64,000 bases of DNA, from the NCBI GenBank assembly GCA_009733775.1, contig WOGZ01000149.1:16764-80763 (forward strand), written 5' to 3'. The stretch is from Alectoria sarmentosa (taxonomy: Eukaryota; Ascomycota; Lecanoromycetes; Lecanorales; Parmeliaceae). Below are positions 42,480 through 54,300 of the stretch, one piece after another; position 1 is the first letter of the stretch; each line of letters opens with the position of its first letter. The notes under the pieces are model-generated. The model did no database searches and was not told the DNA's origin. It was given only the letters and a program-made list of their open reading frames with translations. Made by a program: the position numbers and the translations under genes.

Positions 42480-44744
42480 ATGGAGGCACTAGGCGGCGCT
42501 GCCAGTGTCGTTAGTGTAGTATCTCTTGCAATCCAGGTCTGCGAGGAACTCAAGAAAGTCCAATATTTCTGGCATTCCGTGAAAGAGGCCCCGGATGATT
42601 TCGCACATATCTCTACTGAATTGAACCTTTTCATGACGTGGCTTGCCGTAATCGCAAATAACTATCAGCGACAGGGTTTCAGTCATGGAAGTCCTAATGA
42701 GGTTGCGGCGACTGATACGTTGAGATTATGTTTGGCAATGGCCCACGATATGAACGACGAAATCAAGGATCTCGAGAGACGATTTTCCAAGGGTCTCTTG
42801 TCCAGACGATGGGCCTCAGTAAAGTTCGTCCTTCGAGAAGACAAGAGGGAAAAGGTCATGAAACAAGTCGAGCGGATGAAAACACTTCTCATGATTGTAC
42901 AGACTTGCTACATCGGGTAAGTATAGGTTCAGTTGAATTGCATTGAATATGAAAATAGTAATTCCTAGCAGAGAAATACAAGAGGCAGGCTTCAAGTCTC
43001 TGTCATTGAGCTTGAGGCCTAAAGGCCCGCCACTGCAAGCCACAGGCATGGGAAAATCTTTGATTTCAGGATCTACGACTTCCGAAAGCGAGGACCTAGT
43101 CGTTGAGACTCCGTTGCTACAATCAATACCAAACTCGCGGGGCGAAAGTGTGTCATTCGACCCAATGGCATCGCCGCAGGCTCCTTGTCAGCAGAAGCAT
43201 CGCACGACGCAGCAAGAGAAGAGAGCTTACAATCTTGGGTTTGCCATACTACGACTGATCACCATGGAGCAAGAGTCTATTCTCATCGAAGGCTCGGGAA
43301 AAGAGCGAAGGATCCCCGCACAGCGGACTCGTTATGATCTTCGCATAGCGCAATGGCTGTTGTCTCGCGGTTTCTCATGGCAATCCTTCGGCGTGTACGG
43401 CAACTGGCAACGCAGTTTCCGCACATTCCGGTACATTCCCGCGAGTGCAATGATCGTGGAATTTTGTTGTGAAGGAGATCTTGCAAATGTTCAGAGAATG
43501 TTTGACAGGGGTTTAGCATCGCCATTTGATCGAGTAGCGTTTAGAGATGAAGATTGGAGTCTACTACACGTTAGTTGTACAACTATGCCAACCATGCCAA
43601 TGTAGAATCATCACTGACGAACTATCGCGCTTTTAGTTTGGTCTCAAACACTGCCATGCGCAACTATGCAAATTTCTAATTGAGTGCGGTCTGGGGCGTG
43701 GCAGTGCGTCTGGTATGTCGAGGTCGGGCTCACTATAGAACATTTTCTTGGCTTCGGTGTGATTTACTGTGCTACAGAGACCCTATACTCTCTCTCGTAG
43801 GATCTCGGAATCTGGATTGGACGGTGTCTAATCCTTCGGCTCATCTTGACATCTTGAGAATCATGATCAATGAAGGACAGTACGACCCCATGGAGGAAGC
43901 CAGCGACACTAGCTTAATGCACTTTTTCGATGGATCGCCTACAGTCTATCGATGGCTTCTCAATCAGGAAGAGTTCTTCATTGATCTGGAACAAAGAATC
44001 GGTGAATTGACTATGAGTGCTGCTCAGGCGATGTCACCGTCGTCCAATGGATCGAAATGTCTAGAAGAATTAATCGCACACGGTACCAACTTGAATCACG
44101 CCCCTCCGCAGGATCTTCCCTTTTTGGAGGTGTCGTTAGTTTACTATTCCATGTGTGTTTCTCCCATCATAAATGATACCATCGATTTTCCCAAGCGATT
44201 CAAGGTGCTTTGGGACGCTGGCGCTGATATCCATATGTTCAAACACCACAAAACTTCCGGGATATCGCTCGCATCTCTCTTCGATTTTATTCAAGTCATG
44301 TCTACATCTAAAAGGACCGAAAAATCAACGCTCTCACAATATGATCGACTCGATGATTCTTCGATAATCGAGCATCGGCCACGCACGTCGAGGTCGCTAT
44401 GGAATACATGGTACCCTAGGAATAAGCTCTCGATATTGGAATTAGCGCAGCGATACCTAGATGCCTGGATGGAGGTTCTTCTCGAAGCTGGGCTTGACGT
44501 TGTTGGCTATGGCCGGCGAGAAGACCAAACGCATCCTGGAGGATTGGTGCATAGTCCTTATGAAGAAAGGCCTATGGAAGCGCGTGTCTATTTTGAATAC
44601 GGTGACCACGTCAATGGCTGCAGGATTCATGTGACCGAAATCTGGATGTACGATAATGAGTGGGATTCTGATCCCGATGAGGAAGAGGTTGCGTCCGCTG
44701 AGACCTCGACAATGCCTGGCACCTGGGACTTTGACGATGCATGA
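42480..44744 (+). CDS. SesA-like N-terminal / ankyrin-type fungal protein, four exons
   Basis: Exons are 42480-42916, 42969-43569, 43637-43712 and 43801-44744, with introns of 52, 67 and 88 bp, giving 685 aa. Residues 1 to about 145 (MEALGGAASVVSVVSLAIQV, then CEELKKVQYFWHSVKEAPDD, and the end ERMKTLLMIVQTCYI) match the helical N-terminal domain that precedes NACHT or NB-ARC domains in fungal NLR-like proteins (SesA-like). There is no Walker A or nucleotide-binding domain after it. Instead there are ankyrin-like units (WSLLHFGLKHCHAQLCKFLI, EASDTSLMHFFDGSPTVYRW, GSKCLEELIAHGTNLNHAPP) and a C-terminal block, VLLEAGLDVVGYGRREDQTH, RVYFEYGDHVNGCRIHVTEI and MPGTWDFDDA, that recurs in fungal ankyrin proteins. 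A recognition or regulatory role in heterokaryon or defence signalling is inference. Confidence 0.8.
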
Positions 44745-47306
44745 AGACGGGCTTTATGTCACTAGATCAATTTCTTTTCCATCAGCGCAAAGCCATTGAA
44801 ACAAAGTGGTTGTGAGAGAGTCTTAGACATTTTGATTGCGGCATTCGCGTTTGGGTTTTACCTTGCATCTCGCTTCATATGTAATTCGAAGACATGTCCC
44901 TTGCATCCGTCTACTTCAACTCAGTCGTCTGCCGCGACTCATGAAATCTCTGGGTTCTGAGCTCTTGGTTGGTATTCCGAGAAGGGAACAATCCTCCGAA
45001 CGCAGCCTTACTTTCTCCATTTAAAAACCAAGTCAGCATCGGAAGTCTTGCATGTGAGTCGCCCATGATATAGTTCAGCGGGGCTGGAACTTCAAGGTTC
45101 AAGCACTGACAAGGGCATTCCGAGGGCTTTCGGGGAGTGCGTCCTTCAGTCTCCGTCTCAAGTAATCATTACGCGACCGTCTCTCTGAAAAGAGACCAAC
45201 CCCGGCCCATTCTACAACAATCATAGGCCTCTTGTACCCACTCTCACCATGACCTGACAGTGACAACGGTCCGGCTCTGGCTCACTCTCATACAGCGCAA
45301 GAAACATTTTCTCCACGAAGGGCTTCACACCTTGTACTCCACTACACTACGAACTCCCCCCAAACACGCATCATCTTTGCCGGCTTTTCCAACCTCCTCA
45401 AACCAGGGTAAATTGTCGGTGGTATTTCCTCAGATCCAGTCTCAGGCTAGGAGGTCCTGAAAGGCTTCATGGACAGCGGAGCTCGCTAGAGCCGTAAGCT
45501 CGTTCAACAACAGCTTGTGTGGTCCCTTGTACAACGTGTGATGCACAACCAAACGACCTGGACGAACAGAGGACTGCAAGAAGACACCGAGGGCGCGATG
45601 ACGTTCTTTCAGGATACATGTAGAGGGGCCAGGCCAGGATGCGGATATGCTTTGCTTGAGGAGTTTCTTCTGTAGCTGTAAACATCCGAATAAATATAAC
45701 GATCGATTGGGCAAGGAAGCACAACACAAAACTACCTGCGCATGTGCCACCCGCACGTTTCCCCTCGGCATCTTGCTGACGGAAGCGTATTATAGATTTT
45801 TTCAATTCAACGCAGCGTATTTATTCTCTCAAGCGACTGACTTAATTTTCAAATCGGGCTGAGACCCAATACAACGTATAGCATTCCAGAACCGAAAGCA
45901 AAGAGTGTGGCAGTATCTCTTGATGTATATCCCGTGTCAGAAGCGAGTGAGATCTTTGACTCATCAATAGCCAAAGCAGTAGGAGCTGCTGTGTATCAAG
46001 GTCTCGGCGCATTGTCCGTCGGCGACCAAAGGAAGGAAAAGCAACTCGACTCAACCTCAGCTAAAAAGAAAGAAGGAAAGAAGGAAAGGAGGAAAGGAGG
46101 GAAGGAGAAAAAAAGGGCGCCAATGCTTTCTAGAGCGCCATTCAAGAACGTAACAGAGAAAATAACACCTCCACTCTTCCACGGTCTATGAACACTTCCA
46201 CACGTCGTCGTCTCCACCACAATTCACAGAAATCTAACATCCCACCATCAACAATTCACTGCGTCTCGATGATTACACCACCACCAAACAGCACTACCGC
46301 AATCCTGCCCCTCAGATCTCCTTGAACCAAAAATACCCTACCAATCATGCCTCCCCCCTTCCCACGCCACGATTCAAATCCACCCACCCTCCCACTCCCC
46401 ACCGCTCCCCAAACCACCCTCACAAACTTGTACGATCCCTCCTCTTTCCTTCGCCTTGCGCATTCCGTCCCGCATCTTCAACTTCCAATACGCACGTAAG
46501 CGCTCTTGCCCAATTCCGATGCTTCTCCAATCCTCGAGTTTTGTTTTTCCAAGAAGGCCGCTTCTTCGACGAAACAGTGCGCGAAATTGGAACAAGATTG
46601 CTGATATCGCATCGAAACGATGGTTTGATATTGGTGGTGCGTCCGAGATTAAGAGGGTGGTTATCTAGCCCGAGTGGCACGCATCGTGAGAGGGCCCAGA
46701 AGAAGATGAGGGGGGACGCGCAATGGAAAGGAAACGGACAGAGGGCCAGCGGGAGAGGCGAGAAAAACAAAGCTCAAAAGGAAAACCAGATCGAGGCCAA
46801 TAGACCATGTCCCGAACCACGCGCTCGCTCGAACCCCCTTGCTCGCTCCCGTTTGGAAACCCCCATCTTGTCAATCCCTAGTTATCAATCTTAACATTAT
46901 AACCATTCTACAACCCTTCGCTTTCAACATCATCAAAGTACAACCCATCTCGCTTTCCCCCCATCGCTCTCACGGCATTTCAAGCGCTTCCTCTTTTATC
47001 TATTATTTTTAAACATATCGTAGTAAAATTCTATTCACATCACACCATTGCTCCACCCTCCCACTCTCGCCCGCCCATCTATTCTTTCGCCCCTCGGAAC
47101 CGAGAAGCCCAGCACCGCACCTTTCTTCTCCTCGCCCTCCCATCTCTCGAAATCGAAGCCTCGAATCCCCCCAAACCCCTCTGTAGCATCCGCCCTCCCA
47201 CCACGATTATCTGACACAGATTCCACCTCACGGGTCCAAGCTTCGGCCGACGAGATGAACGAGGGCGGCAGGTAGTGACCGTTGATGTGGGAACGGCGTT
47301 GTAGTA
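44745..47306. other. Gene-poor region
   Basis: No credible gene. The ORF at 46322-46894 (plus) and opposing minus ORFs at 46374-46874 overlap each other in Pro/Ser/Arg-rich sequence. There is a purine-rich (GGAA/GAAA)n stretch at 46060-46115. Confidence 0.45.
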
Positions 47307-47542
47307 TCTGATAACCGCCGAGCGGATTGCAACAAATTTTCCACCTCGCTTTTCTACATTATCAAAGCATATCAAGATGACTAAATAAGATTCCAAAGAG
47401 TGCAAATCTTAGCGTATACTCTACAATAGAATTGAAAATTTGAGATGATATAAATTGACTTATCATTGATTAAGTTATTCGATAAACGCCGAGCGGACTT
47501 TATTGAAAATTAAAAATTTATTGCAATTCGACGTTTATCGGA
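47307..47542. mobile_element. MITE-like element with terminal inverted repeats and TA flanks
   Basis: The left end (47307-47332) begins TCTGATAACCGCCGA and runs to GGATTGCAA. The right end (47521-47542), reverse-complemented, reads TCCGATAAACGTCGAATTGC and then AA, so the ends form imperfect 22-26 bp inverted repeats. TA dinucleotides sit directly outside both ends (47305-47306 and 47543-47544), as for Tc1/mariner-type insertions. The 236-bp body is AT-rich and non-coding and contains a second direct copy of GATAAACGCCGAGCGGA at about 47480. Confidence 0.6.
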
Positions 47543-48459
47543 TACGAGGTGGTTCGGTCGAGTCGGACTGTTGGAGTCGCTTCGGGTTGTTCTGTCAAAG
47601 GGGCCTACATGAACGCGCGCCGGAAGATGCACCGGGAGAGCTAGGCCATTTGCGGAAAGAAAATGGGAGGCGCTGGTGATGAGACTGACGTGACGGTAAA
47701 TGGCAGGGTGGAAGGGAGTGATCTAAGAAGCTGGTGAGAGGGGGGGGGGGTAGGAGCACGATATCTGCGACTCGCCCGTAGCCGAGAACCCGGACAAAAT
47801 TCTATCCACCTGCATCCACGACAAGCGATTCGGTTGACAGCTTCTCGTCCCTCGCCGCCTTCTCCCTCGTCAATCCTTCCCGTTCGCGAACGTCGTGGAG
47901 CGCGTTTGTCACCAAGCCGAACCAATCCAAAACTAAACCCAATCCAATCCAATCCAAATCCAACGCACAAACATCCGAATCTCCCTAGACCCCTCACGCC
48001 ATCTCAGGTCTTTCCTTCCTTCCGACCTAGCCAAAACGCTAATGAACCCATCATCGTCGCCGAATCTTTCCAGTCGCGCTCGAAGAAATCACGAACGGCG
48101 GATCTGGGTCCGCCTCTGGTGTGCAGCCGCCGGATGATGCCGAGATCGCGAGGCCGAAAAAGATGTATGGATGTCCGGGGGGTGGGGTTGGTTGTGCAGC
48201 TCTATGTGGATTGGATATGGATCGGGAGAAAGGGGATTTCGTGGTCATTCCCGTGGATTTAGCTCTCGTGGAGGCAGAGATGGTCGGGGTGGAAGTGGTT
48301 TTGTTGGTAGGGGAGACGGGAAGCGCTTCGACCAGCCGTGGCGTGGTTCCTCAGCTTGAGTTTTGGGGTCAATTTATTGCGGATGACGGCAGGGAGGAGA
48401 TGCACGTTATGTTGGTTCATTGGCGGTCTGGCGTTCTGGCGTTCTCCATTAGCCCGGCG
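47543..48459. other. Gene-poor region with overlapping spurious ORFs
   Basis: ORFs on both strands (47641-47997 minus, 47834-48534 plus) overlap. They consist of Arg/Pro/Ser or Gly/Val runs from biased DNA, and none is recognisable. Confidence 0.4.
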
Positions 48460-49410
48460 TCAGAATTTTTCTCTATGCTCGACCGACTCTACCCAAAGTG
48501 CGGGCAGACGGGCTTCGGGGCTCCCATGTTCTAAAATAGCTTCACTTGCTTCAAGGAATCGATGCTTAAAAATAGTCCAAAGAGCCTGATCCTTGATGTT
48601 ATCATGTCTCGGACGCGGGTAAAAGGGGTCGTTCCGATAGAATGCCTCTACAGCCTGTTCGACGCCTTTTTCGTTCAAAGGCATACGCCTACAGCAGTCG
48701 AAGTCCAGCATCCAGACCACGTGTTCGCCTAGAGTATGGGAATCGATGATGGATTGAGGAGCCAAGGCTTTATCTGCAGGTACTGAGTGATCCGAACTTG
48801 ATGGTGGCGCTAGGACAAACTCAACGTCGTTGGCATCTATGTGCGCTTTCCAATATAGTACTGCCAGGGTCTCTGCCATGATGCGTGCGTAGAGAAAGCT
48901 ATCCAGTGAAAGGTCTTCAATCTGATCGACGTGAAGCGGATAGTTACGAAGGCTGAACGCTTTGAAGCGTGACTTTTTTCCGAAGCAGCGCCTTCGTCCC
49001 AGGTAGGGACGGATTAGGCAATCACGATCAGGCTCCGATGACCTGATAGATGATTTCAATGGTTCGGGGCAATATTTATCGATGATAGTACTCCGTACTG
49101 AGGTCGGGAATGGTGGTATACGGTCCGTGAGTAGAATATTGCAGGGAATTTGGAAGTCCTTTGGGAACCTTGAGAGATGTTGGTCCCACCAGGCCTGATG
49201 GCCGCTGGATACATACTGGTAGCAACCGGGCACGTAAGCCGTGGACGGACTCATATCATCACGGAGGCTCTCAAGGATCGTCTGGTGCATTACATAGTCG
49301 TTGTGGAGCGATCTGCCCGGCCCTCCATCTTCTCGCTTCATGGCGCGAGTCGTATCCGCCCAAACCGTTCCGCAAAAGCCTTGGCCAATACGTCGAAAGT
49401 CTACAGCCAT
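48460..49410 (-). CDS. DUF3669 family protein, possibly N-terminally truncated
   Basis: A 316-aa ORF is read from ATG 49410-49408; the frame upstream to 49443 has no better start. Residues 4 to 16 (DFRRIGQGFCGTVWA) and then AMKREDGGPGRSLHNDYVMH are the opening of the fungal DUF3669 / zinc-finger-associated domain, which looks like a protein-kinase glycine loop and lysine region. Later landmarks are NILLTDRIPPFP, CLIRPYLGRRR, NYPLHVDQIEDLSLDSFLYA, MAETLAVLYWKAHIDANDVE, FVLAPPSS and HVVWMLDFDCCRRMPLNEKG, followed by FYRNDPFYPRP. Relatives usually have more sequence before the glycine loop. Here the ATG lies about 90 bp from a strongly AT-rich, RIP-like block, so the N-terminus may have been lost. 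Function of the family is not established; a kinase-like fold is inference. Confidence 0.75.
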   Translation of the reverse strand: MAVDFRRIGQGFCGTVWADTTRAMKREDGGPGRSLHNDYVMHQTILESLRDDMSPSTAYVPGCYQYVSSGHQAWWDQHLSRFPKDFQIPCNILLTDRIPPFPTSVRSTIIDKYCPEPLKSSIRSSEPDRDCLIRPYLGRRRCFGKKSRFKAFSLRNYPLHVDQIEDLSLDSFLYARIMAETLAVLYWKAHIDANDVEFVLAPPSSSDHSVPADKALAPQSIIDSHTLGEHVVWMLDFDCCRRMPLNEKGVEQAVEAFYRNDPFYPRPRHDNIKDQALWTIFKHRFLEASEAILEHGSPEARLPALWVESVEHREKF

Positions 49411-49489
49411 GTTTAGCAGCACGAGTAGAGATACGGTTGTCAATGATTTGGTATTGCATTTTCGAATATGAAATGTTGAAAAAGAATAA

Positions 49490-50410
49490 AGTGATTAAAC
49501 AGATTTAGCAACTATTTTCCATTCAGAAACTTAAAGCGGAAGGTTATAAACGACTATATAAGATCACTTGTCAGAGACTTTCCTCAAGTCTCATATTAAC
49601 TCATATACTTTCAAAAAGTGATTATTATAATAATTGCAATAATTATTATTATAATAATTATAATAATTATTACATTAAGACATTATTTACTTAAATGTAA
49701 TTTTATATTTATATAATGTCAAATGTCTTTTACGTGCATTTAACGATCGTCGTAACAAAAAATTGCGAAAGCAATTATTAATTTTATACTTTCGTTAATA
49801 ATTTTATAAAAAGAAATAATTAATTATATAAACTTATTTTATTTATTAAAACTTTTTTTGAAATTTTATATTAATTTATATATTTTTAAAAAATGATTAT
49901 TATAGCAATTACAATAATTATTATTATAAAAATTATTCATTTATATATAATTTAATATTTGTATAATACGATTTTATCTTTTACGTATTTTAATTATAAG
50001 CGATAATTTAAAAAAAAGAATTGCGAAAGCGATTATTAATTTTGCGCTTTCGTTAAAAACTTTATAAAAAAAAGTAATATAAAATTTTATTAATTAATCG
50101 AAACTTTATTGTATTTATAAAGTTTAAATATTACGTTAAACGATCGACATCGTATATAAATTTGATATTAATTTAACTTAATTAAGTTAAATTTAATTAA
50201 TTTCAAACGCACTTTAATTTTACATAATTTAAAAATGTTTTTATTTTATTTGGTTCAAAGTAAAACGACGAAAAAAGAAAAAAAGAGAAAAGAAAAATTT
50301 GCTTTTATTATCAAACTTTAATTCGAAAAAGATTATCACATTTTAAAAACATTTTCTTTATTATACACAATCAATTTCATCGTGCGCTCGAGATATTAAA
50401 CAAGTCATTT
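49490..50410. repeat. AT-rich RIP-like block with a 258-bp tandem duplication
   Basis: The block is almost pure A+T. Two diverged copies of the same sequence lie in tandem with a period of about 258 bp: for example AATTGCGAAAGCAATTATTA at 49761 and AATTGCGAAAGCGATTATTA at 50019, and TGATTATTATAATAATTGCA near 49620 matched by TGATTATTATAGCAATTACA near 49893. No coding content remains. Confidence 0.6.
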
Positions 50411-51307
50411 ACTTATGCTTCTTTCCCCCTCAACACCCTTTTCTTTCTCTTCTCCCCCTCTCTCTTCTTTTTTCCTTTTTTTCTTTTTTTCTTTCTTCCT
50501 TCCTTCTCCCCCTTCTTCCCCTCTCGCCCTCCCCCCCCCCTTTTATTTCTCTTCAAATACTTTATTTACATACATACAATCGCATTCAATTTTCTTTCAT
50601 CACAATTCTCTCTCATATTGCATATTATATACTATAACCCTCTTCCCCCCCCCTCTCCCCTTTTTCAAAAAAAAAAACTTTGCTTATAATTCCCCTTTTC
50701 AAAAAAAAAAAGTCACCAAAATTCCTTTTCATCAAACATTCGTCATCTATCGTTCAAGTATAGTACTTAAGCACATCAATCGCTTCTTCGATCTTTCTTT
50801 GTTCATCAAAGAGAATAAAAAATACTTAATTGTATAATACTCTTTCTTTCTTTCGCCCATGTTTGGATCAATCGACAGTATCATCACCTCATTGATCAGC
50901 CAGCCTACGATATGTCGCTCAAAACAACAATCAAGGGATAGATAGGACGTAGAGAACCGAAACGCATCGATTGTCCTCCCCAGCAGGCTTCCCTGAAACA
51001 AAAAATTTCATACTTCATAGTAGACAATGTGGCTGGCTGGCTGACGGAGTGGCTGGGATGAGAGGCCGGGGAAGCCTGAATGTTGACGGTATGCGTTTGG
51101 AAAGTACTCGCTTCATTGGGGGAATTTGAAGCGGTGGTATGTCCCAGTCTTGGCCATAGTTTCCTGGGCGCTGAGCCCCATCGAGCGCGTGGAGACTGGG
51201 GTGAGGCCTGCGCAAAATAGGCAAAGACATCTCAAATAGCCCCTTTTGTTCACACGTATCCGCTCTAAAACACACCATGCGTGTGCATCAAACTCCGGTT
51301 CCCTCCC
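50411..51307. other. Pyrimidine-rich and non-coding sequence
   Basis: From 50415 to about 50720 the plus strand is dominated by C/T runs and A runs; the ORF across it (50415-50837) is a composition artefact. The rest up to 51307 has no supported gene and contains the 3' flank of the DUF3638 gene. Confidence 0.5.
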
Positions 51308-54300
51308 TCACTCGTCCTCAGTTCCCACGTCTTCCTCCCCCTCCTCATCCATCAACACATTCTCTCCCAAACCCGCCTCCTCCTTTTCCACTCCATCACT
51401 CCTCTCCAGCCTCCTCCCACGGATCAACTCCCCAACCATGCTCTGGCTGAAATCTTGGCCTTTCCTCCTAATGGCCAGCCATTCCTGCATGAAAAGGAGC
51501 GGGTTCGTGGAGAATGGCTCTTGCTTCGTTTCCGGTCGCGCATCTCCAAACGGCAACTCGGACCAGAGATCCATTTCCGTGAGCTCGATTTCCAGATCAG
51601 CAGTCGTGGACGCAGGAGGCGGCAAGCCAAAGGCTTGATACACCGCATGGGATTGATCATCGAAGTCGAAGTACAGGCGGCCGGCGAAGATGCCAAGGTC
51701 TCGGACCAGCCAGGCGGGAGCACGCCAATTAGCTGGAAGGCTGGGGACTGTGTAGAGCTTCAATGTATCGAAGGCGACCATTGCTCTAGTGACCGGTGCC
51801 GCGTAGGTGATGAGATGGGTAGAAGTTGGTCTTCGATCGCGAATGAGCGGCAGAAGGGCATCGGCTTCGAAGTCGGAGATGATGAGTGCTGTATCCGTAG
51901 CTATGCTCCACAGTATCCAATGAACGGGACGTGAATACTCATCCAACGGCTTTCCCCATTGAACCACGACGACATTGCTGAAATCCTGAGTGACAAACAA
52001 TCGCGACCTTGTAGCGCTATCCGAGATGCCTAGGCGTCGCCCTAAGGCGGTCTGTCGAAGAGCTACAAAGGCTTGTTGGTATGCTTGAGAGCCGGCGACG
52101 AGTCTGCCAGTCTCTGCAAAAGACTTGACATCTCTGTGAATTGGTGGTTGTTTCATTGGGGTTGCGTGATTCGGTTTCTTGACCTCTCTCACGGTCTCAA
52201 CCTCAATCTGGACTTCCCTCTCTTGTTCGACCTCTGCAAAAAAATTGGGTCAGCATTGATTTTCTAAGCCATATATACATATATATAAACGAATGGGGGT
52301 CCTGAGGAGCACAGCGAACGAGGGAGGTGAAAATATTATAAGGCTACACACCTTGATGTGCCAGAGCCTGAACCGTGTCGCCGGTATTTCTAAGTCCCTT
52401 CTTCATGGCGCTGAGCTTTTCGACGTAGCCAGCCATCTCCGGAAACCCTTTGGCATCGACCGGCCGAGATTTTGTCTTCTGGTCGGGGGCGTACAGGTTC
52501 TCGAGTGAGTAACGTTCCGGCTGCTCTAGCACCTTAAGATACGCTTTGCGCTGATCTTCTTGTGATGATGCATCTGGATTCCTCTGCGCCGCAAGTCGGC
52601 GGCGGCAGTATTCCATTCCTTGGGAAATGTACAGTGGTTGGAGTTGTTCGATGCTGCAACAAGTCTGTTCCAAGAGCCAAATGATCACGTCGTGGGAATC
52701 GATGACGTCCTTGTTCGTTTTACCTCTGAAGTTTAAAATGCTTTGGTGCACTTCCGGAGGCGCAAAAAACACGATGGACTGAGAGATTGCCAATTGCCGC
52801 AATCGCATGGCAGCTATCAAGGTTGATCAGACAAGTAAACAGGATACTCTACATAGTAGAGGAAAGAAGTACGGTAGCCTACCTTGGACTGTGTGATCTT
52901 TCGTCTGTTGAATACCCAGGGTCAATCCCGCAATTGCGTTGGCCGGCATTTTGAGGTCCACCCCTCTCGTATGCGCCTCGTCGAGATAGACGACGCATGC
53001 TCCAAGGTTGTTGAGGAATGGAGATCCGGCTAAGGGTTGGCTCTTGCCATCTTTGTAGAGGACCCTAGCTCGATCATCTTCACCAAAGAATACGGCTGCT
53101 TCGGCTTCATGATCAACTTCCAGCCAAGCCTGCGCCAGTGACCTATTGTCCATCTCGAGGATTTGCGCTCCTGCGTCAAGCAGCATTCGGATCCCGTTGG
53201 TCTTGAGCTGAAGCAGAAAGTCTCTTTCGGTCAGCCTCTTCCCATCCGTTCTGGAAGCCGGAACATATCTCCGATTGCGAGCTTGCAAAAAGTAGGTCAA
53301 AACTTCGGCGTTGGTATGTGCGAGTCCTGGTAGGTCATCTTGTAGAACGTTAAGAGGCAGGAGGGTTCTGTTGTCGTTCGTTCCACTAAACCCTACAGTC
53401 AGGGACGTTGACCTGCTTTCCTTCGAGCTCGCAACAGGACCGTCACCCGCGGAAGATACTTGTGTGGCAATGTCCCAGCCCGAGCTGACGAGTTTTCGCT
53501 CAAAAACGCGGGAATGACGGGGGAAAACGTGGTGATTGAGGAAATAATTAATGACTGCCATTTGCTGGCCGAGATAGCTCCAGAGTTGCGCACATTGCGT
53601 TTCATCGTCCACACTAGATCAATGTTTGAGGGGTCAGCAACCAGTCAATAATGGACTTTGAAGAAGATATATCCTGTAAAAATGTGATGTCTTGAACACG
53701 AAGAAATTGACATGGTTGCAACTCTGGATGCGACAGAACCTAAAAGGGGATGATGCCAAGAGGATGATGCCAAGTAAACACTTACTTGATCGAGCTCCAG
53801 GACCGTAGAGAGTCGGGAAAAGACTGAATATCCCGAGTCCAAGAGTCAAACTCTCGCACGGGCTCGTCGTCAGACTTTATGAGTTGGGTCAGGGTCTGTT
53901 GGAACTGCGGCAAACTGAGGCCGGAATGATAGAAACTCAGACAAGTCAGTATGATACTGACATCGGGATGTCCGAATTCTGCTTGATCACTGGGGATACC
54001 CTTTCCTTTGAACGGTACTGCAATAGGATCTCGGCGGGTGTCTATTCCATACTGAACGTTCCAGCGCTTGCCCAAGCCCAGGAGTAGTATCTTATGTATG
54101 ATTAAACCGCGGAGTAGAAGTAATCTTTGACGTGCATCCGAGTTGTCTTTGAAGACTCCAGCTATTTTCAACGCGGTCTCCTTTGGAAATTGGGCGTCTC
54201 GAAGGAAGCTGTTAACAGAGGCTAATTCAGTCAGCGAGCAGCCCTCAATAGGGAGTACACCTCCCTCTCCTTTGACAACACTGTCCGTCAAACGCTGCAT

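Noticed and set aside
46322..46894. Plus ORF of 190 codons
   Set aside because: Opposed by equally long minus ORFs; Pro/Ser/Arg-rich text from biased DNA with no conserved block.
47641..48534. Overlapping plus and minus ORFs
   Set aside because: Both strands open at once with low-complexity translations; no motif or splice structure.
50415..50837. Plus ORF of 140 codons, Phe/Ser/Pro-rich
   Set aside because: Produced by C/T-rich simple sequence.
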